Under the pieces are notes generated by a model. That model searched no databases, was not told the DNA's origin, and saw only the letters and a list, made by a program, of their open reading frames with translations. A stretch of DNA of 64,000 nt from Ktedonospora formicarum. GTDB lineage: Bacteria > Chloroflexota > Ktedonobacteria > Ktedonobacterales > Ktedonobacteraceae. The stretch lies in NCBI RefSeq assembly GCF_016587355.1, contig NZ_BNJF01000001.1, forward strand, positions 2,108,001 to 2,172,000. The letters run 5' to 3'. Below are positions 44,050 to 52,583 of the stretch, one piece after another (position 1 is the first letter of the stretch; the number at the start of each line of letters is the position of its first letter). Both the position numbers and the translations under genes were made by a program.

Positions 44050-44481
44050 TTAAGGTTCCATACTATCCGCACGTGCTTCTTCAGCATCAAGCTGAAAAAT
44101 ACGCGTCTTCTGCTCAAGATGCTCACGTGAAACAGGATGAAAGAAATGATCCATCGCCATCCAGAAGCTTCGACTATGGTGGAAGAAAATGAAAGGCAAC
44201 AAGATAGCCAATGGAATGCCAATATACCAGAGCAGCGAGAGCGGGATAGACTGATTCGCAGCAATTGGAATCGCTAGAGCCGCTACAATCAATTCACTCA
44301 GAACCATATTGATTGCCATAGAGCTTGTGAAGTAGCCCTCTTCGCCCCGGTCATAGGGAAATTCACATCGTGGGCATTGTTCATACATCTTGAAGGGGAG
44401 GCGGAAAATCCACCCCTTCCCACAGATGGGACACCGCAATATCAAACCGCGCCACAACAGTGACGATAACTTAATGTGCAT
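44050..44481 (-). CDS. DUF983 family membrane protein
   Basis: A 143-residue protein starting with a zinc-ribbon-like segment (LILRCPICGKGWIF and EQCPRCEFPYDRGEEGYF: two CxxC pairs). Two hydrophobic helices follow at about 55-75 and 82-100. The CPxCGKG motif and two-helix layout are those of DUF983, a family often found near oxidase or division genes and without an assigned role. It is convergent with the kinase gene, 15 nt apart. Confidence 0.85.
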   Translation of the reverse strand: MHIKLSSLLWRGLILRCPICGKGWIFRLPFKMYEQCPRCEFPYDRGEEGYFTSSMAINMVLSELIVAALAIPIAANQSIPLSLLWYIGIPLAILLPFIFFHHSRSFWMAMDHFFHPVSREHLEQKTRIFQLDAEEARADSMEP

Positions 44482-44567
44482 AATCTGACAGGCCCCCTTA
44501 TATACAATTTATAGACAAATTGTAGCAAGTTCTATTTCACGCTGCAACGTTAAGGGAGAAGCCTGGA

Positions 44568-44780
44568 ATGAACATTGTGCCACGATCAGAAAGTGAGAAA
44601 CCAGAGGAGAGTGCGCATGCGGCTCTTGCGCTCTATGAAGCCTTCCCTTCTACTCGCTTGCTCAAATATTGTTATGCTGCACATGCCGTCAGCTCAGCTG
44701 GTCTTACTGAGGATCTGGAGCTGTGTATGCAAGTCAATCGTTCACAGGCTATTCCACATGTCACAGGCCAAGATTGCTAA
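44568..44780 (+). CDS. Possible small protein
   Basis: An open frame of 70 residues with GGGAGAAG 6 nt before ATG 44568. The composition is normal for protein (MNIVPRSESEKPEESAHAAL), and no membrane segment or motif is seen. A second overlapping frame of 78 residues at 44575 is less likely. It is included because of the ribosome site only. Confidence 0.3.
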   Translation: MNIVPRSESEKPEESAHAALALYEAFPSTRLLKYCYAAHAVSSAGLTEDLELCMQVNRSQAIPHVTGQDC

Positions 44781-44857
44781 AACTGGCTTGCTAATCATTA
44801 CTCGGGCCTAGAAAATACAGAGGGGCACAGGCGCACGCGAGGACCCCTCATCTTGCT

Positions 44858-45835
44858 CTAATCCAGTGTGAGAACTAATTTACCAAAGTTGCGGTTCTCC
44901 TGCATCGTCTTGTGGGCATCCACAATGCGCTCCAGCGGAAAGACCTCTTCTACAATAGGGCGGACCTTGCTCTTTGCGAGCAATGGCACAACCTGGGTCG
45001 CGAAATGACGTGTCGCTGTGAGCTTCTCTTCCATAGAACGCGAACGGAGCGTAAAGCCGCGAATACTGAGGCGCTTCGCCATCACCTTGCCCAGATCAAC
45101 CTGTGCCTCCGCACCACCTAGTGTCGCCAGAAAGACCAGGCGTCCCCATAGGCCAAGTGCGTCCAGATTCCCTGCCATATAAGGGCCACCAATGAAATCC
45201 AGCACAACATGTACGCCCTGGCCTCTTGTGACCTCTTTAATCTCGGCGGCAAACTTCTCAACGGAAAGTCCCGCATCCAACCCCAGTTCCTTGGCACGCT
45301 CAATCTTATCGGGTGTCCTCGAGGTTCCATAGACAGTACAGCCAACCGCACGCGCGAGTTGAACAGCAGCCGTTCCAACACCACTACCAACGGCATGTAC
45401 CAGCAGGCTCTCTCCCATCTTTAAGTCCCCCTGTGTGAAGAGAGCATCATGTGCCGTGATGAACACCTCCGGAACCGCCGCCGCCTGAACAAAGTCCAGG
45501 TTTTCGGGTATTTCCACCAACAGCCCTTCAGGTACGAGCAAATACTCCGCCTGGGCACCACCACCCGTAATCCCCATCACACGCTGACCCCGACGCCACA
45601 TACGCGCCATCGGTCCTGATGAGACAACCTCACCTGCGAACTCCAAACCGGGTACAGTGGTTGGATATCCAGGAGGAGCCGGATAACGCCCCAGGCGTTG
45701 TGTAATATCGGCGCGATTTAAGCCAGCCGCGCGCACACGCACCAGCACCTGCTCCCCTGTGGGCTCTGGAGTTGCAATCTCCTGTACTTCCAGAACGTCT
45801 GGACCCCCTGCCCTGGTAATGATTACCGCTCTCAT
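44858..45835 (-). CDS. Quinone oxidoreductase-like MDR family protein
   Basis: A 325-residue zinc-independent medium-chain dehydrogenase/reductase of the QOR/TP53I3-like class. It has an N-terminal GroES fold (RAAGLNRADITQRLGRYP, PGLEFAGEV), and a Rossmann domain with VHAVGSGVGTAAVQLARAVG and VVLDFIGGPYM. It lacks the structural zinc cysteines. It would use NADPH to reduce quinones or enones. The start MRAVIITRAGG at 45835 has AAGGAG 8 nt upstream; the longer in-frame start is not needed. Confidence 0.92.
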   Translation of the reverse strand: MRAVIITRAGGPDVLEVQEIATPEPTGEQVLVRVRAAGLNRADITQRLGRYPAPPGYPTTVPGLEFAGEVVSSGPMARMWRRGQRVMGITGGGAQAEYLLVPEGLLVEIPENLDFVQAAAVPEVFITAHDALFTQGDLKMGESLLVHAVGSGVGTAAVQLARAVGCTVYGTSRTPDKIERAKELGLDAGLSVEKFAAEIKEVTRGQGVHVVLDFIGGPYMAGNLDALGLWGRLVFLATLGGAEAQVDLGKVMAKRLSIRGFTLRSRSMEEKLTATRHFATQVVPLLAKSKVRPIVEEVFPLERIVDAHKTMQENRNFGKLVLTLD

Positions 45836-46054
45836 TCTAAAGACTCCTTTATCTGTCCCTCCGGCATCTGTAATAGCCATACACTAGCCGATGTTGCCTC
45901 TATTGTACAATGCGGACTCGGATCTTTGCATTGATGATATACTAATTCTACAACTCTCGTAGATGTGGTCTATACCTACTTGCACTCAAGCTATGTCTAT
46001 CAGAAACACGTATGAGAGATGGGCAAAGAGGCAGCTTTATTACATGGACACCAA

Positions 46055-46111
46055 AAATGGCGAAGGTTGCTTATCCCCCCATACTAAAGGGACAAGCAAC
46101 CTTCGCCATTT
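46055..46111. terminator. Strong hairpin terminator after yceI
   Basis: Arms of 18 nt (46055-46072 and 46094-46111) are exact complements. The minus-strand reading ends in CCATTTTTGG. It lies 40 nt beyond the yceI stop. Confidence 0.85.
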
Positions 46112-46150
46112 AATATATGCTGACAAACCTTCTCGGGGAACTAAATAGCC

Positions 46151-46672
46151 TTAGTCCTTATTGATGGTCTCCAGGTCAAGCTCGATTTTGACTTCGTCGC
46201 CAACCAGCACACCACCAGCCTCCAGCGCGGCATTGTAGTTTAGGCCAAACTCGCTGCGGCGGATCTTGGTAGTCGCGCTCAGGCCTGCCACAGTGAGGCC
46301 CCAGGGATTCTTACCCTGACCCAGGTACTCGGCGTCAAAGACAACTGGCTTGGTAACACCGTGGATGGTCAGATCGCCCGCAACTTTATAGCCATCGCCG
46401 TTCTTCTCGACGCTTGTGCTCTTGAAGGTGAAGGTGGGAAACGTCTCCACGTCGAAGAAATCGCCGCTGCGCAGGTGGTTATCGCGGTTGGGTTCATTGG
46501 TATCCACACTGGCCGCGTCGGCCTCCGCCTCTACCCATGAATTCGCTGGGTTCTGCTCATCAATATTAAGCTTACCGCTGAACACCTTGAATTTACCGCG
46601 AACGGTGCTGAACATCATATGTTTCACAGCAAAGTTTACGTGTGAATGAGTTGTATCAATTTCCCAAGCCAT
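46151..46672 (-). CDS. YceI family lipid-binding protein
   Basis: A 173-residue extended lipocalin-like beta-barrel of the YceI family, which binds polyisoprenoid lipids in a hydrophobic pocket. The conserved N-terminus WEIDTTHSHVNFAVKHMMFSTVRGKF and the DLTIHGVTKPV motif are clear. There is no signal peptide, so this form is probably cytoplasmic. AGGAGGAAA precedes the ATG. A well-formed promoter and palindromic operator lie upstream, and a strong terminator follows, so it is a regulated single-gene unit. Confidence 0.93.
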   Translation of the reverse strand: MAWEIDTTHSHVNFAVKHMMFSTVRGKFKVFSGKLNIDEQNPANSWVEAEADAASVDTNEPNRDNHLRSGDFFDVETFPTFTFKSTSVEKNGDGYKVAGDLTIHGVTKPVVFDAEYLGQGKNPWGLTVAGLSATTKIRRSEFGLNYNAALEAGGVLVGDEVKIELDLETINKD

Positions 46673-46711
46673 TTGTATTTCCTCCTAAAAGCAAATATGC
46701 TTTTATTAGTC

Positions 46712-46728
46712 ACTATCTTTAAGATAGT
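46712..46728. promoter_or_regulatory. Palindromic operator candidate at the yceI start site
   Basis: ACTATCTT-t-AAGATAGT is a perfect 8+8 palindrome lying 3-19 nt downstream of the -10 box, over the expected transcription start and first bases. That position fits a repressor site; the size and spacing resemble MarR- or ArsR-type operators. Confidence 0.6.
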
Positions 46729-46731
46729 TGC

Positions 46732-46761
46732 ATTCTATCATATGCAACTTGCAATTGTCAA
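46732..46761 (-). promoter_or_regulatory. Sigma-70-type promoter of yceI
   Basis: On the minus strand TTGACA (46761-46756) and TAGAAT (46737-46732) are separated by 18 bp. The leader to the yceI ATG is about 55 nt. Confidence 0.75.
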
Positions 46762-46926
46762 GACACTTACTTAAAAATAGTCCGAATCTGATACCCTTCA
46801 AATTATTTTATCGCCACATAGCTTGTGATAGGCGGGCACAGCGAATAGCGAGTAAGCAGAGGCATATATAACTTCTACAACACTTCTGACAAGCAACTTA
46901 AATTCACGAAATTTAGCTCACAGCCA

Positions 46927-46935
46927 TGATATAAT
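46927..46935 (+). promoter_or_regulatory. Extended -10 promoter of murF
   Basis: TGATATAAT is a perfect TGnTATAAT element. There is no clear -35. The start of transcription would be near 46942, about 30 nt before the murF ATG. Confidence 0.65.
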
Positions 46936-46971
46936 GCACCAAAATGTAGTGAGTGGAGGTTTTTCTTCTAT

Positions 46972-48402
46972 ATGTTCACCCTCGGCGATATCCTACAACA
47001 GGCGAACAAGGAAGATATGTCTGTTCATATCAGCGGCACACTCGCGCCCAATCCAGAGATGATCTTTCGGGAGGCACATCACGATAGCCGTCAGGTTAAA
47101 GCAGGCGACCTCTTTATCGCCCTTAAAGGCGAAAAAGTGGATGGGCACGACTATATCGCCAGCGCCGCCAGGGCTGGCGCCAGGGCCGCGCTTTGCGCAC
47201 GCCCCGTAGCGGACATCCCGCCAGGCTTCTTGCAAATCATTGTTCCCGATGTTATCAAGGCCCTGCACGCTACTGCCCATGCTCGCACCCAGCGCCAGCC
47301 GGAAACACTTTATCTTGGCATTACTGGCAGCAATGGCAAGACCAGCACCAAAGAGGCAATCGCGGCCATTCTTGAGCGCTCCGCCCCTACACTCAAGACC
47401 CTTGCCTCCTATAATACCGAAATTGGCTACCCCTTAACACTCCTACGCCTGGAGCCCCAACACCGCTATGCGGTATTGGAAATGGGTGCGCAATGGGTGG
47501 GAGAGCTTACCATGCTTAGTCGCGTGACCCGCCCTACTTGGTCACTCATCACAAATGTTGGTTCATCTCACCTAGGCTATTTCGGCTCACCAGAACAGAT
47601 CGCTATAGCCAAGAGCGAGTTGGTTCAGGCGCTGGCCCCAGATGGCCTCGCACTGCTCAACTATGATGATCTGCGCGTTCGTGCCATGAGCGCTCAGACC
47701 TCAGCCCCAGTCCTCTACTATGGACAGGGCGAGGGCGCAGACGTGCGCGCGACTGATATTGCAGGCGATTCACTCTTCGGTCGGCGCTTCACCTTGCGCT
47801 ACAAGGGAGAGGAGATGCCTATTCAGCTTCATATTCCAGGTGAGCACGGCATCACGATTGCTCTGGCTGCCGCTGCTGTGGGTTGCGCAGCAGGTATCTC
47901 CCTGGACGAAATACGTCAGGCACTCGAAGCACTCAAACCTGCAAAGAGACGTGGCGAGATCAAACCCGGCCCCAATGGTAGTACGCTCATTGATGACTCA
48001 TACAATGCCAACCGCCAATCGATCCTCGCTATCGCTCAGGCAATGCATGATACCACACTCGCATCTGGAGGCAGACGTTGGGCAGTGTTAGGTGATATTC
48101 TGGAATTAGGGAAATACTCACGCGAGGAACACCGGGCCTGTGGAGCGGCCCTGGCTCCCCTGGTGGATTCGCTCGTTGCCATCGGCGAGCAGGCCCGTTT
48201 CTACGTTGAAGGTGCGCTCGACGCCGGAATGCCCTCGGAGAATGCCTATTTCTATAGTGCTGATATCGAGAATTCCGCCGAGCTAGAAGCAGCAAAGCGT
48301 GCAGCCGCAGACCTGCTGAAAGCAGAGATACGCAGCAGCGACCTTGTACTTATCAAAGCGTCTCTCGGGCTCGCGATGGATACTCTTATCAATCAGCTTT
48401 AA
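46972..48402 (+). CDS. murF: UDP-MurNAc-tripeptide--D-Ala-D-Ala ligase
   Basis: A 476-residue Mur ligase. The N-terminal domain has DSRQVKAGDLFIALKGEKVDGHDYI (typical of MurE/MurF); the P-loop is GITGSNGKTSTKEAI (about 117-131); the middle domain has NVGSSHLGYFGS and the C-terminal domain DDSYNANRQSILAIAQAM, which is diagnostic of MurF rather than MurE. It attaches D-Ala-D-Ala to UDP-MurNAc-tripeptide. It is followed by ddl (84 nt), whose product supplies the dipeptide. Confidence 0.95.
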   Translation: MFTLGDILQQANKEDMSVHISGTLAPNPEMIFREAHHDSRQVKAGDLFIALKGEKVDGHDYIASAARAGARAALCARPVADIPPGFLQIIVPDVIKALHATAHARTQRQPETLYLGITGSNGKTSTKEAIAAILERSAPTLKTLASYNTEIGYPLTLLRLEPQHRYAVLEMGAQWVGELTMLSRVTRPTWSLITNVGSSHLGYFGSPEQIAIAKSELVQALAPDGLALLNYDDLRVRAMSAQTSAPVLYYGQGEGADVRATDIAGDSLFGRRFTLRYKGEEMPIQLHIPGEHGITIALAAAAVGCAAGISLDEIRQALEALKPAKRRGEIKPGPNGSTLIDDSYNANRQSILAIAQAMHDTTLASGGRRWAVLGDILELGKYSREEHRACGAALAPLVDSLVAIGEQARFYVEGALDAGMPSENAYFYSADIENSAELEAAKRAAADLLKAEIRSSDLVLIKASLGLAMDTLINQL

Positions 48403-48486
48403 CGCGGTTCGGGCAGATCATGGCCTGTCCTTTGTATCTTGCTCACCACTGGTACACCAGCCCAACCCATGGAAAGGATCATTCAT

Positions 48487-49632
48487 ATGACCCAGCAACA
48501 GGAGCCATCCACCAGGAAAATCCGCATCGGCCTGATCTACGGGGGCCGCTCTGGCGAGCATGAGGTCTCTCTCGCTTCAGCGGAGTCGGTTATTGCTAAC
48601 ATCAACCAGGATAAGTACGAGGTCGTCCCCATCGCCATCAACAAAGCTGGCCAGTGGCTCCTTGGCGTCGAACCCGCACGTATGATCGAGGCGCAGAAAA
48701 ACACTCAGGCCAAGCATGAGCTTGAGCAATCAACAGCTGTGACGTTCACCGGCGATCCCAGTCTACGCCGCCTTATATCCGTCAAAGAGGGCGAGTCACT
48801 CAAAGACGATGGCGCTCTGGATGTTATTTTGCCTGTTATGCACGGCACCAGTGGTGAAGATGGCGCTCTGCAAGGCTTACTCGAGATGGCAAATATTCCT
48901 TACATAGGCTGTGGTGTCCTTGGTTCTGCACTTGGTATGGATAAAGAGAAGATGAAGATGATTTTCGAGCAGGCTGGTTTACCCGTTGGCCCCTATCTCG
49001 TCTATCGTCGCAATCAATGGGAGCGCGATCCTGAGCCTATTATGAACGCCATTGAAGAGAAACTCGGCTATCCCTGTTTCGTTAAGCCGGTCAATCTTGG
49101 TTCCAGTGTGGGTATCAACAAGGCTCATGACAGAGCAGAACTAGCCCATGCCATCAATGTTGCAGCCGAGTATGACCGCAAGATCATCATCGAGCGCAAT
49201 ATCAACTGTCGCGAGTTTGAGTGCGCGGTCCTGGGCAATGATGAGCCTATCGTCTCTGTCATGGGAGAAGTTATTCCCAGCAACGAGTTCTATGATTACC
49301 GGGCCAAATATGTCGATGGTAAATCCCAGGTCATTATCCCGGCCCCCGTTTCGCAGGAACTCTCACAGGAGATGCGTCGTCAGGCACTTGTTGCCTTCAC
49401 GTCACTTGATCTTAGTGGGCTCTCGCGTATCGACTTCTTCCTGGAGAAGGAGGCTAACAAAATTTATATTAACGAGGTCAATACACTACCCGGCTTTACA
49501 AAGGTCAGTATGTATCCTACGCTCTGGGAGGCTAGTGGCCTCTCCTACGCAGAACTCATTGACCGCCTGATCGAGTTGGCACTTGAGCGCCACTCGGATC
49601 TCCAGCGCAATCGTACTAATTTCGCTCAATAG
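48487..49632 (+). CDS. ddl: D-alanine--D-alanine ligase
   Basis: A 381-residue ATP-grasp enzyme. The N-terminal motif IGLIYGGRSGEHEVSLASAESV, the central VLPVMHGTSGEDGALQGLLEMANIPYIGCGVLGSALGMDK, and the C-terminal INEVNTLPGFTKVSMYP (metal and product site) are all present. GEDGAL with the Y in PYIG is the usual D-Ala-D-Ala type; the D-lactate-type Phe is not seen. The start at 48487 follows GGAAAGGA by 8 nt. It lies between murF and a dipeptide epimerase gene. Confidence 0.95.
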   Translation: MTQQQEPSTRKIRIGLIYGGRSGEHEVSLASAESVIANINQDKYEVVPIAINKAGQWLLGVEPARMIEAQKNTQAKHELEQSTAVTFTGDPSLRRLISVKEGESLKDDGALDVILPVMHGTSGEDGALQGLLEMANIPYIGCGVLGSALGMDKEKMKMIFEQAGLPVGPYLVYRRNQWERDPEPIMNAIEEKLGYPCFVKPVNLGSSVGINKAHDRAELAHAINVAAEYDRKIIIERNINCREFECAVLGNDEPIVSVMGEVIPSNEFYDYRAKYVDGKSQVIIPAPVSQELSQEMRRQALVAFTSLDLSGLSRIDFFLEKEANKIYINEVNTLPGFTKVSMYPTLWEASGLSYAELIDRLIELALERHSDLQRNRTNFAQ

Positions 49633-49644
49633 TCGTCCATTGCC

Positions 49645-49676
49645 GTGGTTCGCGCATACTGGTACGCGCGAACCAC
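49645..49676. repeat. Perfect hairpin between ddl and the epimerase gene
   Basis: GTGGTTCGCGC (49645-49655) and GCGCGAACCAC (49666-49676) pair perfectly around 10 nt. No T-run follows. It may be a processing site or attenuator that sets relative expression of the two genes. Confidence 0.6.
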
Positions 49677-49701
49677 ACACTTATTTTCGCAGGGGTATAC
49701 A

Positions 49702-50775
49702 ATGTCACGTACAACCATCACCTCAGTCGTCGTCGAGCCTTTGACCATTCCGCTCCTGGAGCCCTTTACCATCGCCACTGGTAGCGTTAATGCCGCGCGT
49801 AATGTGCTCATCACCATCACACTTCAGGATGGAAGCACTGGTTATGGCGAATGTGCTCCTCTGCCACCGAGCACAGGTCAATCGCAAGAGACCGCCCTCG
49901 CGGCAGCTCAAGGTTGCATTGACTTATTGAAAGGAAAGGATGCGGCTCACTGGCGTCAGATCTCCCATCTCGTCCATAGCATGTATTATGCGCAATCAGT
50001 TGTATGCGCTGGCATCGAGATGGCAGTCCTTGACGCGCTAACTCACTCCTATGGGGTGCCACTCTATGTCTTTCTGGGAGGAGCCAGCACCAACGTTACT
50101 ACGGACATGAGCATTCCAATGGTCTCTCCCGAGCGAGCTTATGAACTTGCCGCCGAGACAGCCGCACGTGGCATTACCTGCATCAAAGTCAAGGTGGGAG
50201 GCGACTTACGTGAGGACGTCGACCGCGTCGAGGCCATTCGTAATGCCGCGCCGAATATTAGCCTGACGCTCGACGCCAACCAGGGCTATACCGCTAACGA
50301 GGCCCTCCTCTGCCTGGAAGCGCTGGACAACCGCGACATCCGACCCCTGCTACTAGAACAGCCAGTACACAAGGATGACTATGAGGGCCTACGCTATGTC
50401 ACTGAGCATACGACTGTCCCCATCGCCGCCGATGAAAGCGCAGCCAATGCCTCATCCGTCGCGCGCCTGCTCAAGATGGGTGCGGTCAATACCGTGAATA
50501 TCAAACTGATGAAGGCGGGTATCGTAGAGGCCCTCGACATTGCAGCCCTCTGCCGCTCTATGCATGTTCCGCTCATGATCGGAGCGATGATCGAGTCTCG
50601 CCTAGCTATCGCGGCGGCTGCGCACCTGGCAGCTGGCCTGGGCGGCTTTACGTTTATCGATCTGGATACTCCCATGCTTTTGGCAGAGGATCCCTTCAAG
50701 GGTGGCTATGATCAACGCGCCGGCACATATGACCTCTCCTCTGTCAGAAGTGGCCTGGGCATTGAGCGCCGCTAA
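49702..50775 (+). CDS. Dipeptide epimerase (enolase superfamily, Ala-Glu epimerase-like)
   Basis: A 357-residue muconate-lactonizing-type enolase superfamily enzyme. It has an N-terminal capping domain, the KVKVGG lysine pair on the second strand, metal ligands Asp in DANQGY, Glu in LEQPV and Asp in AADES, and the final catalytic Lys in VNIKLMKAGG-like NIKLMKAG. The family epimerises dipeptides such as L-Ala-D-Glu released from peptidoglycan. Clustering after murF and ddl supports a wall-recycling role. The start at 49702 (MSRTTITSV) follows AGGGG; an upstream in-frame start falls inside the hairpin. Confidence 0.88.
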   Translation: MSRTTITSVVVEPLTIPLLEPFTIATGSVNAARNVLITITLQDGSTGYGECAPLPPSTGQSQETALAAAQGCIDLLKGKDAAHWRQISHLVHSMYYAQSVVCAGIEMAVLDALTHSYGVPLYVFLGGASTNVTTDMSIPMVSPERAYELAAETAARGITCIKVKVGGDLREDVDRVEAIRNAAPNISLTLDANQGYTANEALLCLEALDNRDIRPLLLEQPVHKDDYEGLRYVTEHTTVPIAADESAANASSVARLLKMGAVNTVNIKLMKAGIVEALDIAALCRSMHVPLMIGAMIESRLAIAAAAHLAAGLGGFTFIDLDTPMLLAEDPFKGGYDQRAGTYDLSSVRSGLGIERR

Positions 50776-50798
50776 CAAAGGTATTTCACACTACACTC

Positions 50799-50845
50799 AA
50801 AAGAGGATGGAAGCGACGACCAAGTTATCGCTTCCATCCTCTTTT
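50799..50845 (+). terminator. Intrinsic terminator after the epimerase gene
   Basis: An 18-bp stem with an 11-nt loop (50799-50816 and 50828-50845) ends in CTCTTTTG. It closes the murF-ddl-epimerase unit and separates it from the peptide locus. Confidence 0.85.
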
Positions 50846-51370
50846 GCTTGACAGCCAATTCCAGGTGTCAGACAACAAGTGTCCAGCTTTGGCAAAGCCT
50901 TTTGCTACTATTACCTTAAGGGTATAAGACTCACCAATCAGAGATCAAATCAGAAATGAGCTATCTACTTGCCGTTTGCTACCTCTCAGTCATAATGTAG
51001 AGGTTATTTTACTTATATAGTGATAAATAAGCGACACAGTATATCATAATTACGGATGTGCTTTTAAAAATAAGCACAGCACTTATGGATTTTATCTTTT
51101 AATAATAGTACCATCCTACTACACTCTAAATGACGTGAGCAAGAGACTATTTCGAGACGTGTATACTATCCATAGTTCCGAGAACGTCTATTTACCAGGC
51201 GAACTTGAACAATTGTGGAAAGACCGCTTTCCGTAAGATATCTTGAGATTGGAGACAGTCTCTCTTACATATTGCGGGTAAGTCAGGTCAGTCGAGTGTG
51301 AATAGTAGCTCCATCTTTCACCGGGTGGAAACTGCTAAATGCACATAGTCTAACAGAAGGATTTGTTTCT
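50846..51370 (+). other. AT-rich gene-free region upstream of the peptide gene
   Basis: About 525 nt, visibly richer in A+T than the flanking genes. It contains TATACT at 51162-51167 as a possible -10 without a good -35, and several short palindromes. No gene was recognised. It probably holds the promoter and control sites of the peptide/exporter locus. Confidence 0.4.
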
Positions 51371-51610
51371 ATGTTCAACGAGAAAAAGCCAATGTTTCAA
51401 GAGTTGACCGATTCCGAACTGGATCAGGTAACAGGCGGCAATGGATTGCTGGGTACTGTTGGTCAGACTTTGAACACTGTAACAAGCACCGTTCCAGGTG
51501 TAAAAAGCCTCGTTCCAGGGCTACCACACACGACTACAGGTGAATCCATCAACGCGGAGACGCCGGTTGCTAGCGTGAACGTCACCCTTGGAACAGACCT
51601 CGGCCTCTAA
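51371..51610 (+). CDS. Double-glycine leader peptide precursor (putative bacteriocin or signal peptide)
   Basis: A 79-residue precursor. The first 23 residues are a canonical leader with F-x-E-L-T-D-S-E-L-D-Q-V-T-G-G, cleaved after GG by C39 peptidases. The 56-residue core has no cysteine and is rich in Thr, Val, Gly, Leu and Ser; an amphipathic N-terminal half (GLLGTVGQTLNTVTSTVPG) is followed by a Pro/Thr linker and VNVTLGTDLGL. Absence of Cys excludes lanthionine or disulfide types, pointing to a linear, unmodified class II-like peptide or a signalling peptide. AGAAGGA lies 9 nt upstream. The processing exporter is encoded 1 kb downstream in the same direction. No immunity gene was recognised. 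Confidence 0.8.
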   Translation: MFNEKKPMFQELTDSELDQVTGGNGLLGTVGQTLNTVTSTVPGVKSLVPGLPHTTTGESINAETPVASVNVTLGTDLGL

Positions 51611-51637
51611 TCAGGCACGCTAATTAATAGTGCCTGA
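51611..51637 (+). terminator. Hairpin directly after the peptide stop codon
   Basis: TCAGGCAC and GTGCCTGA pair around an 11-nt AT-rich loop, starting at the base after the TAA. There is no T-run. It probably stabilises the 3' end of an abundant peptide mRNA. Confidence 0.55.
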
Positions 51638-51703
51638 TGCCTAAAGCGCATCTCTACTTACAGGCATTACATTAAAAAGATGCACTGTGAGCAGGGCTCG
51701 CGC

Positions 51704-51743
51704 AGTCAGTTGGTAAGTAGTTCATTGCTCTTACCAACTGACT
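51704..51743 (+). terminator. Second hairpin between the peptide gene and the exporter genes
   Basis: A 14-bp perfect stem (51704-51717 and 51730-51743) with a 12-nt loop is followed by ACTTTGTATT. It may terminate most transcripts from the peptide promoter and let a fraction read into the exporter genes. Confidence 0.6.
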
Positions 51744-51891
51744 ACTTTGTATTACCCTTTAAGTAGGGGCCCCTCATTTTCATCAACTTATTCATAAAGT
51801 TAGTTATAGTACATAAAAAATATGCGTTAAGATATTATTACTATTTGATCTCAAAGATCAAAATGATATTTTAGCGTATCATGTGTTATTT

Positions 51892-52464
51892 ATGGCTTCT
51901 ACAAAAAATAACATCTTTCGCGAAGACGCCTATAAAAGGTATCTTCAAAGACAAGAGCAAGGCATCGTATTACGCCTGGTTGCTCCACCAACATGGATCT
52001 TTCTCTGGCTCCTCTTAGTGCTTTTCCTGGGTGCGACAATTCTAGCCTGGCTAGTAAGGCTTCCTGTTTTTGTCACAGGACAGGGTATCTTAATACAACA
52101 GGAAACCGCCAATGAGAAGAGCCAATACGTCAGCGCGGCGCTCTTTTTAGCATCCATTAAGCAAACGCACATCCACCCTGGTCAGCCCACCGAACTCAGC
52201 GTTGGCTCAACCGCGACACCCTTGCACGGCACTATAGATCATATTGAAGCGCATACCGAGAGTCCCCTCAATATACGTACACGGTTTGGCCTTCAAGGTG
52301 AGAATACGCAATTAGTATCCGGACCTTCTGTGGTAGTTATCATACGCCTTGAACCGGAGGCTTCAGGCAATCTCTATGCAGGTAGTGCCTTCTCAGCTCG
52401 TATCCAGGTTGGATCTCAAAGCGCGCTTTCTCTGTTACCGGGTCTCAATCAAATACTCACATAA
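51892..52464 (+). CDS. Short HlyD/NHLM-type membrane fusion protein
   Basis: A 190-residue protein. The N-terminal motif FREDAYKRYLQRQEQG...LRLVAPPTW leads into one transmembrane helix (about 36-56), as in the adaptor proteins of NHLM-type and other peptide export systems. The beta-barrel-like part follows (HIHPGQPTELSVG...GTIDHIEAHTESP...VVVIIRLEP). The long coiled-coil hairpin and lipoyl half-motifs of normal HlyD (about 400 residues) are missing. It may work as a minimal adaptor in a cell without an outer membrane. No clear ribosome site precedes the ATG. Confidence 0.7.
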   Translation: MASTKNNIFREDAYKRYLQRQEQGIVLRLVAPPTWIFLWLLLVLFLGATILAWLVRLPVFVTGQGILIQQETANEKSQYVSAALFLASIKQTHIHPGQPTELSVGSTATPLHGTIDHIEAHTESPLNIRTRFGLQGENTQLVSGPSVVVIIRLEPEASGNLYAGSAFSARIQVGSQSALSLLPGLNQILT

Positions 52465-52583
52465 GCAGGCAAGCAAACGGCCATGGACGGCAACTATACG
52501 TCTGGGTATCGAGTGTTATAAACCTAACCTTTTTCTAGCTTTTCTTCGTTGCCAGGAGGATTAATACACATAAGGGAGGCGAT

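Noticed and set aside
44575..44811. 78-residue open frame overlapping the small protein at 44568
   Set aside because: It is offset from the ribosome site relative to the 44568 frame and has a skewed Leu/Arg composition. At most one of the two can be real.
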